From positions 1-19,857 of the forward strand of contig SFXD01000037.1 in NCBI GenBank assembly GCA_004559785.1: a stretch of 19,857 nucleotides of DNA. Direction: 5' to 3'. The DNA comes from a bacterium (GTDB taxonomy: Bacteria > Bacteroidota > Bacteroidia > Bacteroidales > Bacteroidaceae). The notes under the pieces are model-generated. The model saw only the letters and a program-made list of their open reading frames with translations, had not been told where the DNA came from and searched no databases. Shown piece after piece: positions 7,184-14,135 of the stretch (its first letter is position 1; each line of letters begins with the position of its first letter). The translations under genes and the position numbers were made by a program.

Positions 7184-7302
7184 GCTGTGGGCTGTGAGAC
7201 TTGAGCTGTGAGCTGTGAGCTGTGAGACTTGAGCCGTGAGACTTGTGCCCTCAGCCCATCGCCCATCGCTCATTGCTCATTGCTCATTGCTCATTGCCCA
7301 TT
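7184..7302. repeat. Heptamer tandem repeat, 17 units in one unbroken register
   Basis: The 119 bases divide exactly into 17 heptamers, all beginning with G and no base out of phase. The first half uses gctgtga and gacttga (gctgtgg, gctgtga, gacttga, three more gctgtga, gacttga, gccgtga, gacttgt). The second half changes through gccctca to gcccatc (twice), gctcatt (four times) and gcccatt. It lies between tpiA and the SPOR gene and is not coding. Replication slippage is the likely origin; a function is unknown. Confidence 0.85.
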
Positions 7303-7305
7303 GCT

Positions 7306-7323
7306 TCCCCCTAAACAGGGGGA
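7306..7323. repeat. Small hairpin next to the heptamer array
   Basis: tccccc and ggggga pair around taaaca, directly after the heptamer array, followed by a further run of G (gactgaggggg). C/G-run elements of this look occur between genes in this group, in my recollection; possible terminator or repeat remnant. Confidence 0.3.
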
Positions 7324-7378
7324 CTGAGGGGGTCTCTCATTGCATATTTGGTATCCACATGGCTTGAACCCACGCAAT

Positions 7379-7420
7379 CAGGCATGGATGCCGCTATCAA
7401 GGATGCTGGCATCCAGCCTG
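7379..7420 (-). terminator. Hairpin downstream of tpiA with two alternative folds
   Basis: Outer arms 7379-7392 and 7408-7420 pair over 13 bp (caggc...tggatgcc with ggcatccagcctg) with one bulged base and a 15-base loop. The inner palindrome ggatgc-tg-gcatcc (7401-7414) competes with it. It begins 33 bases after the tpiA stop, so it probably ends the DUF1599-DoxX-tpiA transcript. Only the hairpin and an unrecognised short open frame occupy 7324-7453. Confidence 0.5.
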
Positions 7421-7453
7421 ACGAAGGTTATAGCTGGGAACGTCCACAGGGGA

Positions 7454-8212
7454 TTACTTCCAAGCATCTATGATGCCCTTGAAGTCGGCAGCCTTCAGGG
7501 ATGCTCCTCCGATAAGTCCGCCGTCGATGTCAGGCTTGGCAAAGAGCTCAGGAGCGTTGCTTGCCTTGCAAGAACCACCATAGAGGATGCTTGTGGCATC
7601 TGCCACCTCTGCTCCGTACACCTCAGCCACGCAACTGCGGATGTAGGCATGTATCTCCTCTGCCTGCTCTGCCGTTGCCGTCTTGCCCGTGCCAATAGCC
7701 CAGATGGGTTCGTAAGCGATAACTACGTTTGCCCACTGCTCGGCGGTAAGGTGGAAAACGCTGCCTGCAAGTTCTGCCTTGCATACGGCCTCCTGCTCTC
7801 CTGCCTCACGCTGTGCAAGGCTCTCTCCGATGCAGAATATGACCTTAAGCCCGTTGGCAAGTGCCAGGTCTACCTTCTCCTTCAGTATCTCGGGAGTCTC
7901 TGCATAATACTCCCTGCGCTCGCTATGGCCCAGGATGACATACTCTGCACCCGTACTCTTTACCATTGCCGCACTAACCTCTCCTGTATAAGCGCCACTC
8001 TCCTTGTTTGCGCAGTTCTCGGCACTAACGGCAATTACGCTGTCCTTCAGGAGTTCGCTTACGGTAGCGAGATGGATGAAAGGCGTACCGATGATTACCT
8101 CGCAGTTTGGCTTGTCGGCCGCAAGGATGTCCTTCAACTCTGTTGCCAGTGCAACTCCTTCCTGCAGGGTCTTGTTCATTTTCCAATTGCCTGCTACAAT
8201 CTTCTTTCTCAT
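7454..8212 (-). CDS. tpiA: Triosephosphate isomerase (TPI), frame joined to the DoxX frame upstream
   Basis: TPI interconverts dihydroxyacetone phosphate and glyceraldehyde 3-phosphate in glycolysis. From the ATG at 8212 the product is 252 residues, the standard length, starting MRKKIVAGNWKMNKT. Catalytic elements are all present: Lys in NWKMN (about residue 13), His in ILGHSERR (about 98), Glu in AYEPIWAIGTGKTAT (about 170; flexible loop follows), and the phosphate-binding GGS and GGASLK turns. The start at 8212 is the natural one by family comparison. However, the frame is open upstream into the DoxX gene with no intervening stop, so a fused 687-residue product could also be made. A change to seven A residues at 8223-8230 would make the upstream gene stop at a TGA overlapping this ATG. 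Confidence 0.95.
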   Translation of the reverse strand: MRKKIVAGNWKMNKTLQEGVALATELKDILAADKPNCEVIIGTPFIHLATVSELLKDSVIAVSAENCANKESGAYTGEVSAAMVKSTGAEYVILGHSERREYYAETPEILKEKVDLALANGLKVIFCIGESLAQREAGEQEAVCKAELAGSVFHLTAEQWANVVIAYEPIWAIGTGKTATAEQAEEIHAYIRSCVAEVYGAEVADATSILYGGSCKASNAPELFAKPDIDGGLIGGASLKAADFKGIIDAWK

Positions 8213-9517
8213 TGTTGTCTGATTTTTTTTGTTGGTTAATGTATTGTTGTTTGAACGTCTCCTTTTCCATAATATTCCCATGCGATCTGCCAAGGTAAGC
8301 AGAATCAGGGGAACGATGTACCATAGGAATATCCTGAACGCATCGTAGAACCTGTTGTCCATGGCGGATTGCGACAGAGGCAAGGTGTCCAATGCCCCCA
8401 CGAGCAACGTCTCCGTAGGCAGGTCGGACGAAGGCCACTTGCCAACCACCTTTCCGTCGTGAAGCAGGATTAGCCCAGGGTTGGAACGCACCATGGTCTT
8501 TAGCACCGTGGCATCAGCCTGCAGGAAGTCGTAGTCGGCTCCCGTGACGTCTCGCCACACATCCACCTGGTTGTCCTCGCTGGCAGTGAGGCAGTAGAGG
8601 GGATAGCCATATTCACGCGAGTATTCGCTTATTTCCAGTATCCTGTCCATCACTCCGTCATCTGCTTTCTCAAGATACGGAGCCACGAGGAGGAAGACGT
8701 AGCCCGAGTCCTGCAAGATGACTTCGGTAAGGTCCTCGCCCGTCTCCATGGAAATGACCTGGAATCCTCCCAAACCGGCATCTTCGCCTCCTGCCACTAC
8801 CGTGCGTGTGTCTATCAATGTCCACGTCGTATCAGGATAGTTGTCGAGGGAGAACTCCCTTGTCTCCCCTTCCTTGCTCATGATGAAGAAGGTCTCGTAC
8901 CTTGCCTTGCCCATCTCTTCATACTGCGTCCTAAGGTCTGCCCCTACACGATATGGGCGGAAGTCTATTACAGGAAGGCGGTATAGGTTATATCCGGCAA
9001 AGCATAGCGCAAAGACCCATGTGTAGAGAGAGAGCAACCATTGGGTGGACTCGGATATCATGCGGAACACGCTGTTGCGGCGCATCCAGACAACCAAGGT
9101 AGCCAACAGGAGGATGATATTCTTGCAAAATGTCTGCCAGTGAGTGAGCACCAGCGCATCGCCAAAGCATCCACAGTCAGGCACCGGATTGGCAATGGCA
9201 AGGTAGAGCGTGAGCGGAGTGAAGAGTGACAAGAATATCGTCATGATGCCAAACGTAGTGCGTAGGCGTATGCCAAAGAGCAAGAACACGCCGATGGTGA
9301 ATTCCAGCACAGAGACAAGCACCGACAGCAGCAGCGGCAGCAATGCCGGCAAGAGGCCAGACAGATGGAATGCCGCGGCATAGTCCTCTATCTTGTACTC
9401 TGTGCCATGTGGGTCTATCAACTTGACGACACCAGAGAAGATGAACGTGGCAGCCACTGCAAACCTAAGCACGTTGGCCAGGATGGCTATGGATATATCT
9501 TCAAGGGTTCTCTTCAC
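7454..9517 (-). CDS. DoxX/MauE-type membrane protein reading in frame into TPI (putative fusion)
   Basis: The frame starts at GTG 9517 and runs 687 codons; its own part ends near 8213 (about 435 residues). The first ~165 residues form a four-helix DoxX-type bundle (VLRFAVAATFIFSGVVKLI, then the LLPALLPLLLSVLVSVLEF, TIFLSLFTPLTLYLAI and IILLLATLVVWM helices), with the redox-like NPVPDCGCFGDA before helix 4. A fifth helix (about 175-195) leads to a roughly 200-residue soluble domain that looks thioredoxin-like by context only, and a sixth helix (FLWYIVPLILLTLADRM) ends in KRRR. By the positive-inside rule the soluble domain would be periplasmic and the C-terminus cytoplasmic. The family is implicated in electron transfer or disulfide chemistry; the substrate is unknown. 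The start overlaps the DUF1599 stop by 17 bases, suggesting translational coupling. Confidence 0.75.
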   Translation of the reverse strand: MKRTLEDISIAILANVLRFAVAATFIFSGVVKLIDPHGTEYKIEDYAAAFHLSGLLPALLPLLLSVLVSVLEFTIGVFLLFGIRLRTTFGIMTIFLSLFTPLTLYLAIANPVPDCGCFGDALVLTHWQTFCKNIILLLATLVVWMRRNSVFRMISESTQWLLSLYTWVFALCFAGYNLYRLPVIDFRPYRVGADLRTQYEEMGKARYETFFIMSKEGETREFSLDNYPDTTWTLIDTRTVVAGGEDAGLGGFQVISMETGEDLTEVILQDSGYVFLLVAPYLEKADDGVMDRILEISEYSREYGYPLYCLTASEDNQVDVWRDVTGADYDFLQADATVLKTMVRSNPGLILLHDGKVVGKWPSSDLPTETLLVGALDTLPLSQSAMDNRFYDAFRIFLWYIVPLILLTLADRMGILWKRRRSNNNTLTNKKNQTTMRKKIVAGNWKMNKTLQEGVALATELKDILAADKPNCEVIIGTPFIHLATVSELLKDSVIAVSAENCANKESGAYTGEVSAAMVKSTGAEYVILGHSERREYYAETPEILKEKVDLALANGLKVIFCIGESLAQREAGEQEAVCKAELAGSVFHLTAEQWANVVIAYEPIWAIGTGKTATAEQAEEIHAYIRSCVAEVYGAEVADATSILYGGSCKASNAPELFAKPDIDGGLIGGASLKAADFKGIIDAWK

Positions 9518-10052
9518 CGAAGGTAAGCTTTATTAAACCAAACACCGCATAGTTCATCATGTCCATATAATTGGCATCAACGCCTTCGGACACGAGCGTG
9601 TCACCGTCAAGTGCTTCTATTTGCTTTGTACGGAACACCTTCATGAGTATCAAGTCGGTATAGCTGCTTACACGCATTGCACGCCATGCCTCGTCATAGT
9701 CATGGTTCTTGCGCAACATCAGCTGCAGGGCTTTCTCTGCCTGGACATCGTATGCCTGCAATGCCTGCTCCACCGTCATGTCGTCTGGCTGGTCGGAATA
9801 CCCATGCTCCAGCTGTACGAGCCCGACGATGGCATAGTTGACTATTCCAATGAACTCCGGCCTTATGCCTTCCCCCACCATGCTAACACCCTTTACCTCA
9901 AGACTGCGGATGCGGTTTGCCTTGATGTATATCTGGTCTGTAAGCGATGATGGACGCAATATTCTCCATGCCGGTCCATAGTCGTGAAGCTTCTTGGCAA
10001 AGAGCGCACGGCATTCTGCCATAATCTGTTCGAACTCTTCTCTCGTGTTCAT
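9501..10052 (-). CDS. DUF1599 family protein with an internal duplication
   Basis: The 183-residue product starts at ATG 10052 (MNTREEFEQIMAECRALF). A longer frame to 10088 would run through the promoter and is rejected. It consists of two similar halves of about 85 residues. HDYGPAWRILRPSSLTDQIYIK and later NYAIVGLVQLEHG in the first match HDYDEAWRAMRVSSYTDLILMK and NYAVFGLIKLTFG in the second. Conserved His-Asp-Tyr and Arg residues suggest a binding or catalytic site, and the family has been linked to nucleotide-modification domains, but no activity is proven to my knowledge. It is the first gene of the minus-strand cluster. It has a -7 element 23 bases upstream and overlaps the DoxX start by 17 bases. 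Confidence 0.85.
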   Translation of the reverse strand: MNTREEFEQIMAECRALFAKKLHDYGPAWRILRPSSLTDQIYIKANRIRSLEVKGVSMVGEGIRPEFIGIVNYAIVGLVQLEHGYSDQPDDMTVEQALQAYDVQAEKALQLMLRKNHDYDEAWRAMRVSSYTDLILMKVFRTKQIEALDGDTLVSEGVDANYMDMMNYAVFGLIKLTFGEENP

Positions 10053-10074
10053 TGGTCTAACTTGATTTTCGGTA

Positions 10075-10082
10075 CAAAGATA
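10075..10082 (-). promoter_or_regulatory. -7 element of the DUF1599-DoxX-tpiA operon
   Basis: On the minus strand TATCTTTG matches TAnnTTTG. Transcription would start near 10068, about 15 bases before the ATG at 10052. No good TTTG is seen 19-20 bases upstream; an A/T run lies there. Confidence 0.6.
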
Positions 10083-10093
10083 CAACAAAAAAA

Positions 10094-10243
10094 CTACATA
10101 ATAGGGTAAAATAGAAAAAAACTATATGGACGAATGGGTTTATTGATTCTACGTTCGAATATGTACATCGGTTGGTCTTCGGTCTTCTTCAGACGCGACT
10201 CGGCATAATCCAAATAAGGTTTGGCAGCCCACCCCGCAGGCAT
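10094..10243 (-). CDS. Possible small protein of 49 residues, function unknown
   Basis: The frame from ATG 10243 to the stop at 10094 reads MPAGWAAKPYLDYAESRLKK then TEDQPMYIFERRINKPIRPYS and a hydrophobic end. Its composition and codons look coding, and the two plus-strand frames I read here gave nothing better. A near-match to a -7 element (TGCCTTTG, one mismatch) lies at 10296-10289 on the same strand, giving a leader of about 39 bases. Its 3' end reaches into the -33 zone of the DUF1599 operon. I do not recognise the family; it may also be the relic of a longer gene. The rest of 10244-10333 holds only a repeated ctgttag word and no gene that I can see. Confidence 0.28.
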   Translation of the reverse strand: MPAGWAAKPYLDYAESRLKKTEDQPMYIFERRINKPIRPYSFFLFYPIM

Positions 10244-10333
10244 CCTGTTAGGATTCTGTTAGCATTCCCTTAGTCAGCAAACGGAAGACAAAGGCACGGC
10301 AAGGACGAACATGCCAGAATGGCAATATGAAGA

Positions 10334-10376
10334 AAGCCATGCACTATTGCCTTACTCTGGCAATAGTGCATGGCTT
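10334..10376 (-). terminator. Perfect 18-bp hairpin, terminator of the M23 peptidase gene
   Basis: aagccatgcactattgcc (10334-10351) and its exact reverse complement (10359-10376) surround a 7-base loop, 38 bases after the stop of the minus-strand peptidase gene. It is symmetric, so it could also stop plus-strand transcription. There is no clear T run. Confidence 0.75.
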
Positions 10377-10414
10377 ATATTTCCTAACCAAAAGTATTGT
10401 TGTATTAATGTCTG

Positions 10415-11404
10415 TTAGTTGTACTTGATTATCTGCCCAAGGCGCAATGTGGTCTTTGGAGAGATTCCGTTCAACTTGCAAAGACGGTCTACCGTAGTCT
10501 TGTATTTCTTGGCTATCACGTAGAGGCTCTCTCCCTTTGTCACCTTGTGTACCCTCGAACGACTTTGGGCTATCTCAGCACGCCTCTGCTCCTGGAAAGC
10601 CCTGCTCTCTTCCTCCTTCTGCAAGGCATCTGCCTCTGCCTCGCTCATCTCCACTTCTCCTCCGCCAGCCTCGGCTGCTGCAAGCAGTACTCCACGACCA
10701 GAGGAACGATAGAGATAGAAGTCTGCCAGAATATCCTGCTTCTCGAAATCGAGCATCTTCTCGGGATCAATGAACTGGCCAAGCAAACGAGTCTCGAAAT
10801 GAAGGTGCGGTCCTGTAGAACGTCCCGTATTGCCTCCAAGTCCAATGACTTCTCCCGCCTTGACAACGTCGTCTTCCTTTACCAACTGCTTGCTAAGATG
10901 TCCGTACACTGTCTCCAGTCCGTTGGAATGCCTGATGATAATGTATTTCCCATAACCCTTACGCGCCCCCTGATTGGCTACTATGCGAACCTTGCCACTG
11001 AATGCTGCCCTTACGGTATCTCCAACCAACAACTTAATGTCGGTTCCATAGTGCATGCGGCGGAAACTACGTCTGTAACCATAGTGGCTGGTGACATGTC
11101 GGCTATCCACGGGCATGCAGAATTCGCGCAAGTCTATCTTGAATTCCTTTGGAAGAGAAACGCCATAGCGTGTGGTATATTCATTGTTCCACTCGGGATA
11201 GAGGGATGCTGCGGGGTTCTCGAGCAACTCCTCCTTCTGGATGAGATGCATGATTGAGACGCTATCTATGGCACGCATACGGACATCTACCGGGGCGACG
11301 CTTGCCAACTTGTCCTGTGCCAGGCTGTTTGACGAAAATGCCATCATTGCCACAAGACTGACAGCCTTGACAAGTTCGCCTTTTATCATTCTTTTCAATA
11401 TCAT
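10415..11404 (-). CDS. M23 family peptidase with C-terminal LysM domain
   Basis: The 329-residue product begins with a signal peptide (MIKGELVKAVSLVAMMAFSS, cleavage near SLAQ). Residues ~90-220 form the M23 (lysostaphin/LytM-type) metallopeptidase: SHYGYRR, then MHYGTDIKL near residue 117 with the zinc-binding HxxxD, and the GPHLHFE motif near residue 198. A Glu/Ala/Gln-rich linker (about 235-280) leads to a LysM domain (HKVTKGESLYVIAKKYKTTV to the C-terminus) that binds peptidoglycan. The enzyme would cleave peptide cross-links in the periplasm, or activate amidases if catalytically weak, though the zinc ligands look intact. It follows ndk by 50 bases on the same strand and may share its promoter. 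A strong hairpin follows. Confidence 0.92.
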   Translation of the reverse strand: MILKRMIKGELVKAVSLVAMMAFSSNSLAQDKLASVAPVDVRMRAIDSVSIMHLIQKEELLENPAASLYPEWNNEYTTRYGVSLPKEFKIDLREFCMPVDSRHVTSHYGYRRSFRRMHYGTDIKLLVGDTVRAAFSGKVRIVANQGARKGYGKYIIIRHSNGLETVYGHLSKQLVKEDDVVKAGEVIGLGGNTGRSTGPHLHFETRLLGQFIDPEKMLDFEKQDILADFYLYRSSGRGVLLAAAEAGGGEVEMSEAEADALQKEEESRAFQEQRRAEIAQSRSRVHKVTKGESLYVIAKKYKTTVDRLCKLNGISPKTTLRLGQIIKYN

Positions 11405-11454
11405 CGGTTGTTTTTAGGTATGTCTTTGTTTGTCTGCAAATGTCATCACTCGTC

Positions 11455-11916
11455 TCATGCCTCGTCTACTGCATAAAGCCTGTCCATATTCAGATCCTTG
11501 AGGTCGTAGATTTCCTCGGGCTTGAAGAAGCGATTGAGCTCTGCCGCTGCCGCTTCGGGAGAGTCTGAGGCGTGGACAATGTTCTGCTGGTTGCTCATGC
11601 AATAGTCACCTCTGATGGTGCCCGGATCTGCCTTTCGCCCATTGGTATACCCCGTGATGAACCTTACCACCGAAATGGCATCTACACCCTCAAGGCACAT
11701 GGCAACAACAGGAGTCTTCATCATGGATGCCTTGAGCAACGGGAAAAATGGTTTCTTGACAAGGTGAGCGTAATGGTCCTCAAGGATTTCATCCGTAAGT
11801 TGCATCATCTTCATTCCTGCTATACGCAGTCCCTTCTTTTCGAAGCGGTTTATTATCTCACCTATCAGAGCCCTTTGCACAGTGCTGGGCTTAAGCAGAA
11901 CCAATGTTCTTTCCAT
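11455..11916 (-). CDS. ndk: Nucleoside diphosphate kinase
   Basis: Ndk transfers the terminal phosphate of ATP to nucleoside diphosphates through a phospho-histidine. The 153-residue product shows the start motif ERTLVLLKPSTVQ, then PFFPLLKASMMKTPVVAMCL, and the active-site segment GTIRGDYCMSNQQNIVHASD, with catalytic His at about residue 115. The insertion after the first helix and the C-terminal extension match the slightly longer Bacteroidetes form. A canonical promoter lies at 11973-12004, so it is expressed on its own or with the downstream M23 gene; recG ends 117 bases upstream on the same strand. Confidence 0.97.
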   Translation of the reverse strand: MERTLVLLKPSTVQRALIGEIINRFEKKGLRIAGMKMMQLTDEILEDHYAHLVKKPFFPLLKASMMKTPVVAMCLEGVDAISVVRFITGYTNGRKADPGTIRGDYCMSNQQNIVHASDSPEAAAAELNRFFKPEEIYDLKDLNMDRLYAVDEA

Positions 11917-11972
11917 CTGTGATTTTTAACGTTTTTCTGTGTGAAAGGCATGAGAAAGAGCCTTATCGGCTG

Positions 11973-12004
11973 CAAAATTACGAAAAAAAAGCCGTATTGC
12001 CAAA
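11973..12004 (-). promoter_or_regulatory. ndk promoter with both -33 and -7 elements
   Basis: On the minus strand TTTG (12004-12001) is followed after 20 bases by TAATTTTG (11980-11973), the complete Bacteroidetes promoter. Transcription would start near 11966, giving a leader of about 49 bases. It is the clearest promoter in the window. Confidence 0.8.
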
Positions 12005-12033
12005 GCGTGTTTGCATTTTTTAAGGTTTTTGGG

Positions 12034-14130
12034 CTAAGAAATCCTGCTCCAGTCCTCATCCTGGTTGCTCAACTCGTCCAACCTACGCCTAAGTATGGCA
12101 TTTTCGGGCAATGAAAGAGAAGGGTCGCGGTCAAGCACGTCAGAGGCAGCATCCCTGGCAAGCTGCACGAGCTGACCGTCACGAGCCAGGTTGGCTATCT
12201 TCAGGTCGAATGCCACTCCACTCTGCTGAGTTCCCTCCAAGTCGCCAGGCCCTCGCAACTTGAGGTCGGCCTCAGCAATCTCGAACCCATCGTTCGTCTC
12301 TGTCATTATCTGAATGCGCTTGCGAGTCTCCTTGGACAGTGCCGGACCTGTCACGAGTATGCAGTAAGACTGTTCAGCTCCCCTGCCTACCCTGCCTCGC
12401 AACTGATGAAGCTGGGACAGTCCGAACCTTTCCGCATTCTCTATTACCATGACAGAGGCATTTGGCACATTCACTCCAACCTCAATGACCGTAGTGGCAA
12501 CAAGAATCCTGGTCTCACCGGACACGAACCTCTCCATCTCGGCATCCTTCTCGGCAGCCTTCATCTGCCCGTGTACCATACCGATTGAGAAATGGGGGAA
12601 GATGGATTGAAGTTTCTGGTACTCCTCCTCTACATTCTTCAGCGACATCTTCTCGCTCTCCTTGACAAGAGGGAAGACGAAATATGCCTGGTGTCCTGCC
12701 ATTATCTCACGCTCCACTCCCTTGTAGAGGATTTCCGGCTTGTCATCGTAGGTATGCACCGTCTTGACGGGCTTGCGACCAGGGGGCAGTTCGTCGATGA
12801 CCGACACGTCAAGGTCTCCGTACAGGGTCATGGCAAGGGTGCGTGGAATGGGGGTGGCCGTCATTACCAACACATGTGGGGGAACGGGGTTCTTCTTCCA
12901 GAGCCTCGCCCTCTGGGCCACGCCGAAACGATGCTGCTCGTCAATCACCACCAATCCAAGCCTGTGAAAGCACACGTTGTCCTCGATTACCGCATGGGTG
13001 CCTACGAGAATCTGCACCGTGCCGTCGGCAATACCTTGTATTACAGACTTGCGCTGCCTGCCCTTGACATTACCCGTGAGAAGCTCGACACGTACAGGCA
13101 TGTCTCCAAGCATGGAACGGAATGTCTCAAGGTGCTGCTCTGCCAATATCTCGGTAGGAGCCATGATGCAAGCCTGAAAACCGTTGTCGAGGGCAATGAG
13201 CATGACCATGAGTGCCACGAGTGTCTTGCCGCTGCCCACGTCACCCTGCAGCAGGCGGTTCATCTGCCTACCGCTGCCCATGTCTGCCCGCATCTCGCGG
13301 ATGACACGCTTCTGGGCCGATGTCAGGGGGAACGGCAGGTAGCAGGAATAGAACTGGTGGAATATGTTCCCGACGACAGGGAAACGGTTGCCGCTGCGGT
13401 TTGCGCTTCGTGCCCGTGCGTATCGCATTATGGACAACTGGATGTAGAAGAGTTCCTCGAACTTCAGCCTCATGCCTGAATGCGAGAGCTGGGATGCAGA
13501 AGACGGATAGTGGGCGGCTCGAAGCGCGGAATCCAATGGCATCAGCCCATATCTGCCAATGAGATAACCGGGCAGGGTCTCGGGGATGGGTTCTGCCAAC
13601 TTGGAGAGCAAGGTGGTCATGAAACGCTCCACGGAGCGAGACGTCATGCCTGATTTCCTCATCCGTTCGGTGACGGTGTAGTATGGCTGCATGCTCATCT
13701 TGCTAAGGGAGAGGGTATCTGCCGCATCGACGTCTGGATGGGATATGCTGATGCGACCATTGAAGGCATTGGGTCGCCCAAACACGATGTAGTCCCTGTG
13801 CAACTTTACGTTGGACGTTATGTACTTGATGCCATTGAACCACACCAAATCCATCACCATCTGCCCGTCAGTGAAGTGTCCGACGAGATGCCTCTTCCTG
13901 CCAATGCCAAACTCCTCAAAGCTCAGGAACTGCCCACGCACCTGTACAAAGGGCATGTCGGTGGACAACTCGGAAATCATATAGAGCCTGCTGCGGTCGA
14001 TGTGCTTGTAGGGGAAACAATACAGAAGGTCGTACCAGTTGGAGATGCCCAACTCCTCCTTGAGCAACTTGGCACGCGATGGTCCAATGCCAGGTAGGTA
14101 CGTGACGTCCAATTGTCTCAGGTCCTGCAT
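12034..14130 (-). CDS. recG: ATP-dependent DNA helicase RecG
   Basis: RecG remodels stalled replication forks and branch-migrates Holliday junctions. The 698-residue product is full length. The N-terminal wedge domain (OB-fold) includes VTYLPGIGPSRAKLLKEELG, typical of the family start. The helicase core has Walker A GDVGSGKT near residue 296, VVIDEQHRFGV (motif II, DEQH) near 397, MTATPIPRT (motif III), and the second RecA-like lobe with VATTVIEVGVNVPNA and QLRGRVGRG (motif VI). The C-terminus ends DEDWSRIS. It starts 5 bases after ispD ends, so both belong to one transcript with the DJ-1 gene. Confidence 0.97.
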   Translation of the reverse strand: MQDLRQLDVTYLPGIGPSRAKLLKEELGISNWYDLLYCFPYKHIDRSRLYMISELSTDMPFVQVRGQFLSFEEFGIGRKRHLVGHFTDGQMVMDLVWFNGIKYITSNVKLHRDYIVFGRPNAFNGRISISHPDVDAADTLSLSKMSMQPYYTVTERMRKSGMTSRSVERFMTTLLSKLAEPIPETLPGYLIGRYGLMPLDSALRAAHYPSSASQLSHSGMRLKFEELFYIQLSIMRYARARSANRSGNRFPVVGNIFHQFYSCYLPFPLTSAQKRVIREMRADMGSGRQMNRLLQGDVGSGKTLVALMVMLIALDNGFQACIMAPTEILAEQHLETFRSMLGDMPVRVELLTGNVKGRQRKSVIQGIADGTVQILVGTHAVIEDNVCFHRLGLVVIDEQHRFGVAQRARLWKKNPVPPHVLVMTATPIPRTLAMTLYGDLDVSVIDELPPGRKPVKTVHTYDDKPEILYKGVEREIMAGHQAYFVFPLVKESEKMSLKNVEEEYQKLQSIFPHFSIGMVHGQMKAAEKDAEMERFVSGETRILVATTVIEVGVNVPNASVMVIENAERFGLSQLHQLRGRVGRGAEQSYCILVTGPALSKETRKRIQIMTETNDGFEIAEADLKLRGPGDLEGTQQSGVAFDLKIANLARDGQLVQLARDAASDVLDRDPSLSLPENAILRRRLDELSNQDEDWSRIS

Positions 14131-14135
14131 CTGCC

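Noticed and set aside
9041..9229. Plus-strand frames opposite the DoxX gene, and other long opposite-strand frames such as 12592-13479 and 7340-8239
   Set aside because: They mirror well-supported minus-strand genes, show unusual His/Cys-rich composition and have no family motifs; these are shadow frames.
10053..10088. Longer start of the DUF1599 protein (MLYLCTENQVRP...)
   Set aside because: It covers the -7 element at 10075-10082 and the predicted transcription start.
10244..10333. Repeated ctgttag word upstream of the M23 terminator
   Set aside because: Two copies of a 7-base word only; expected by chance at this scale.
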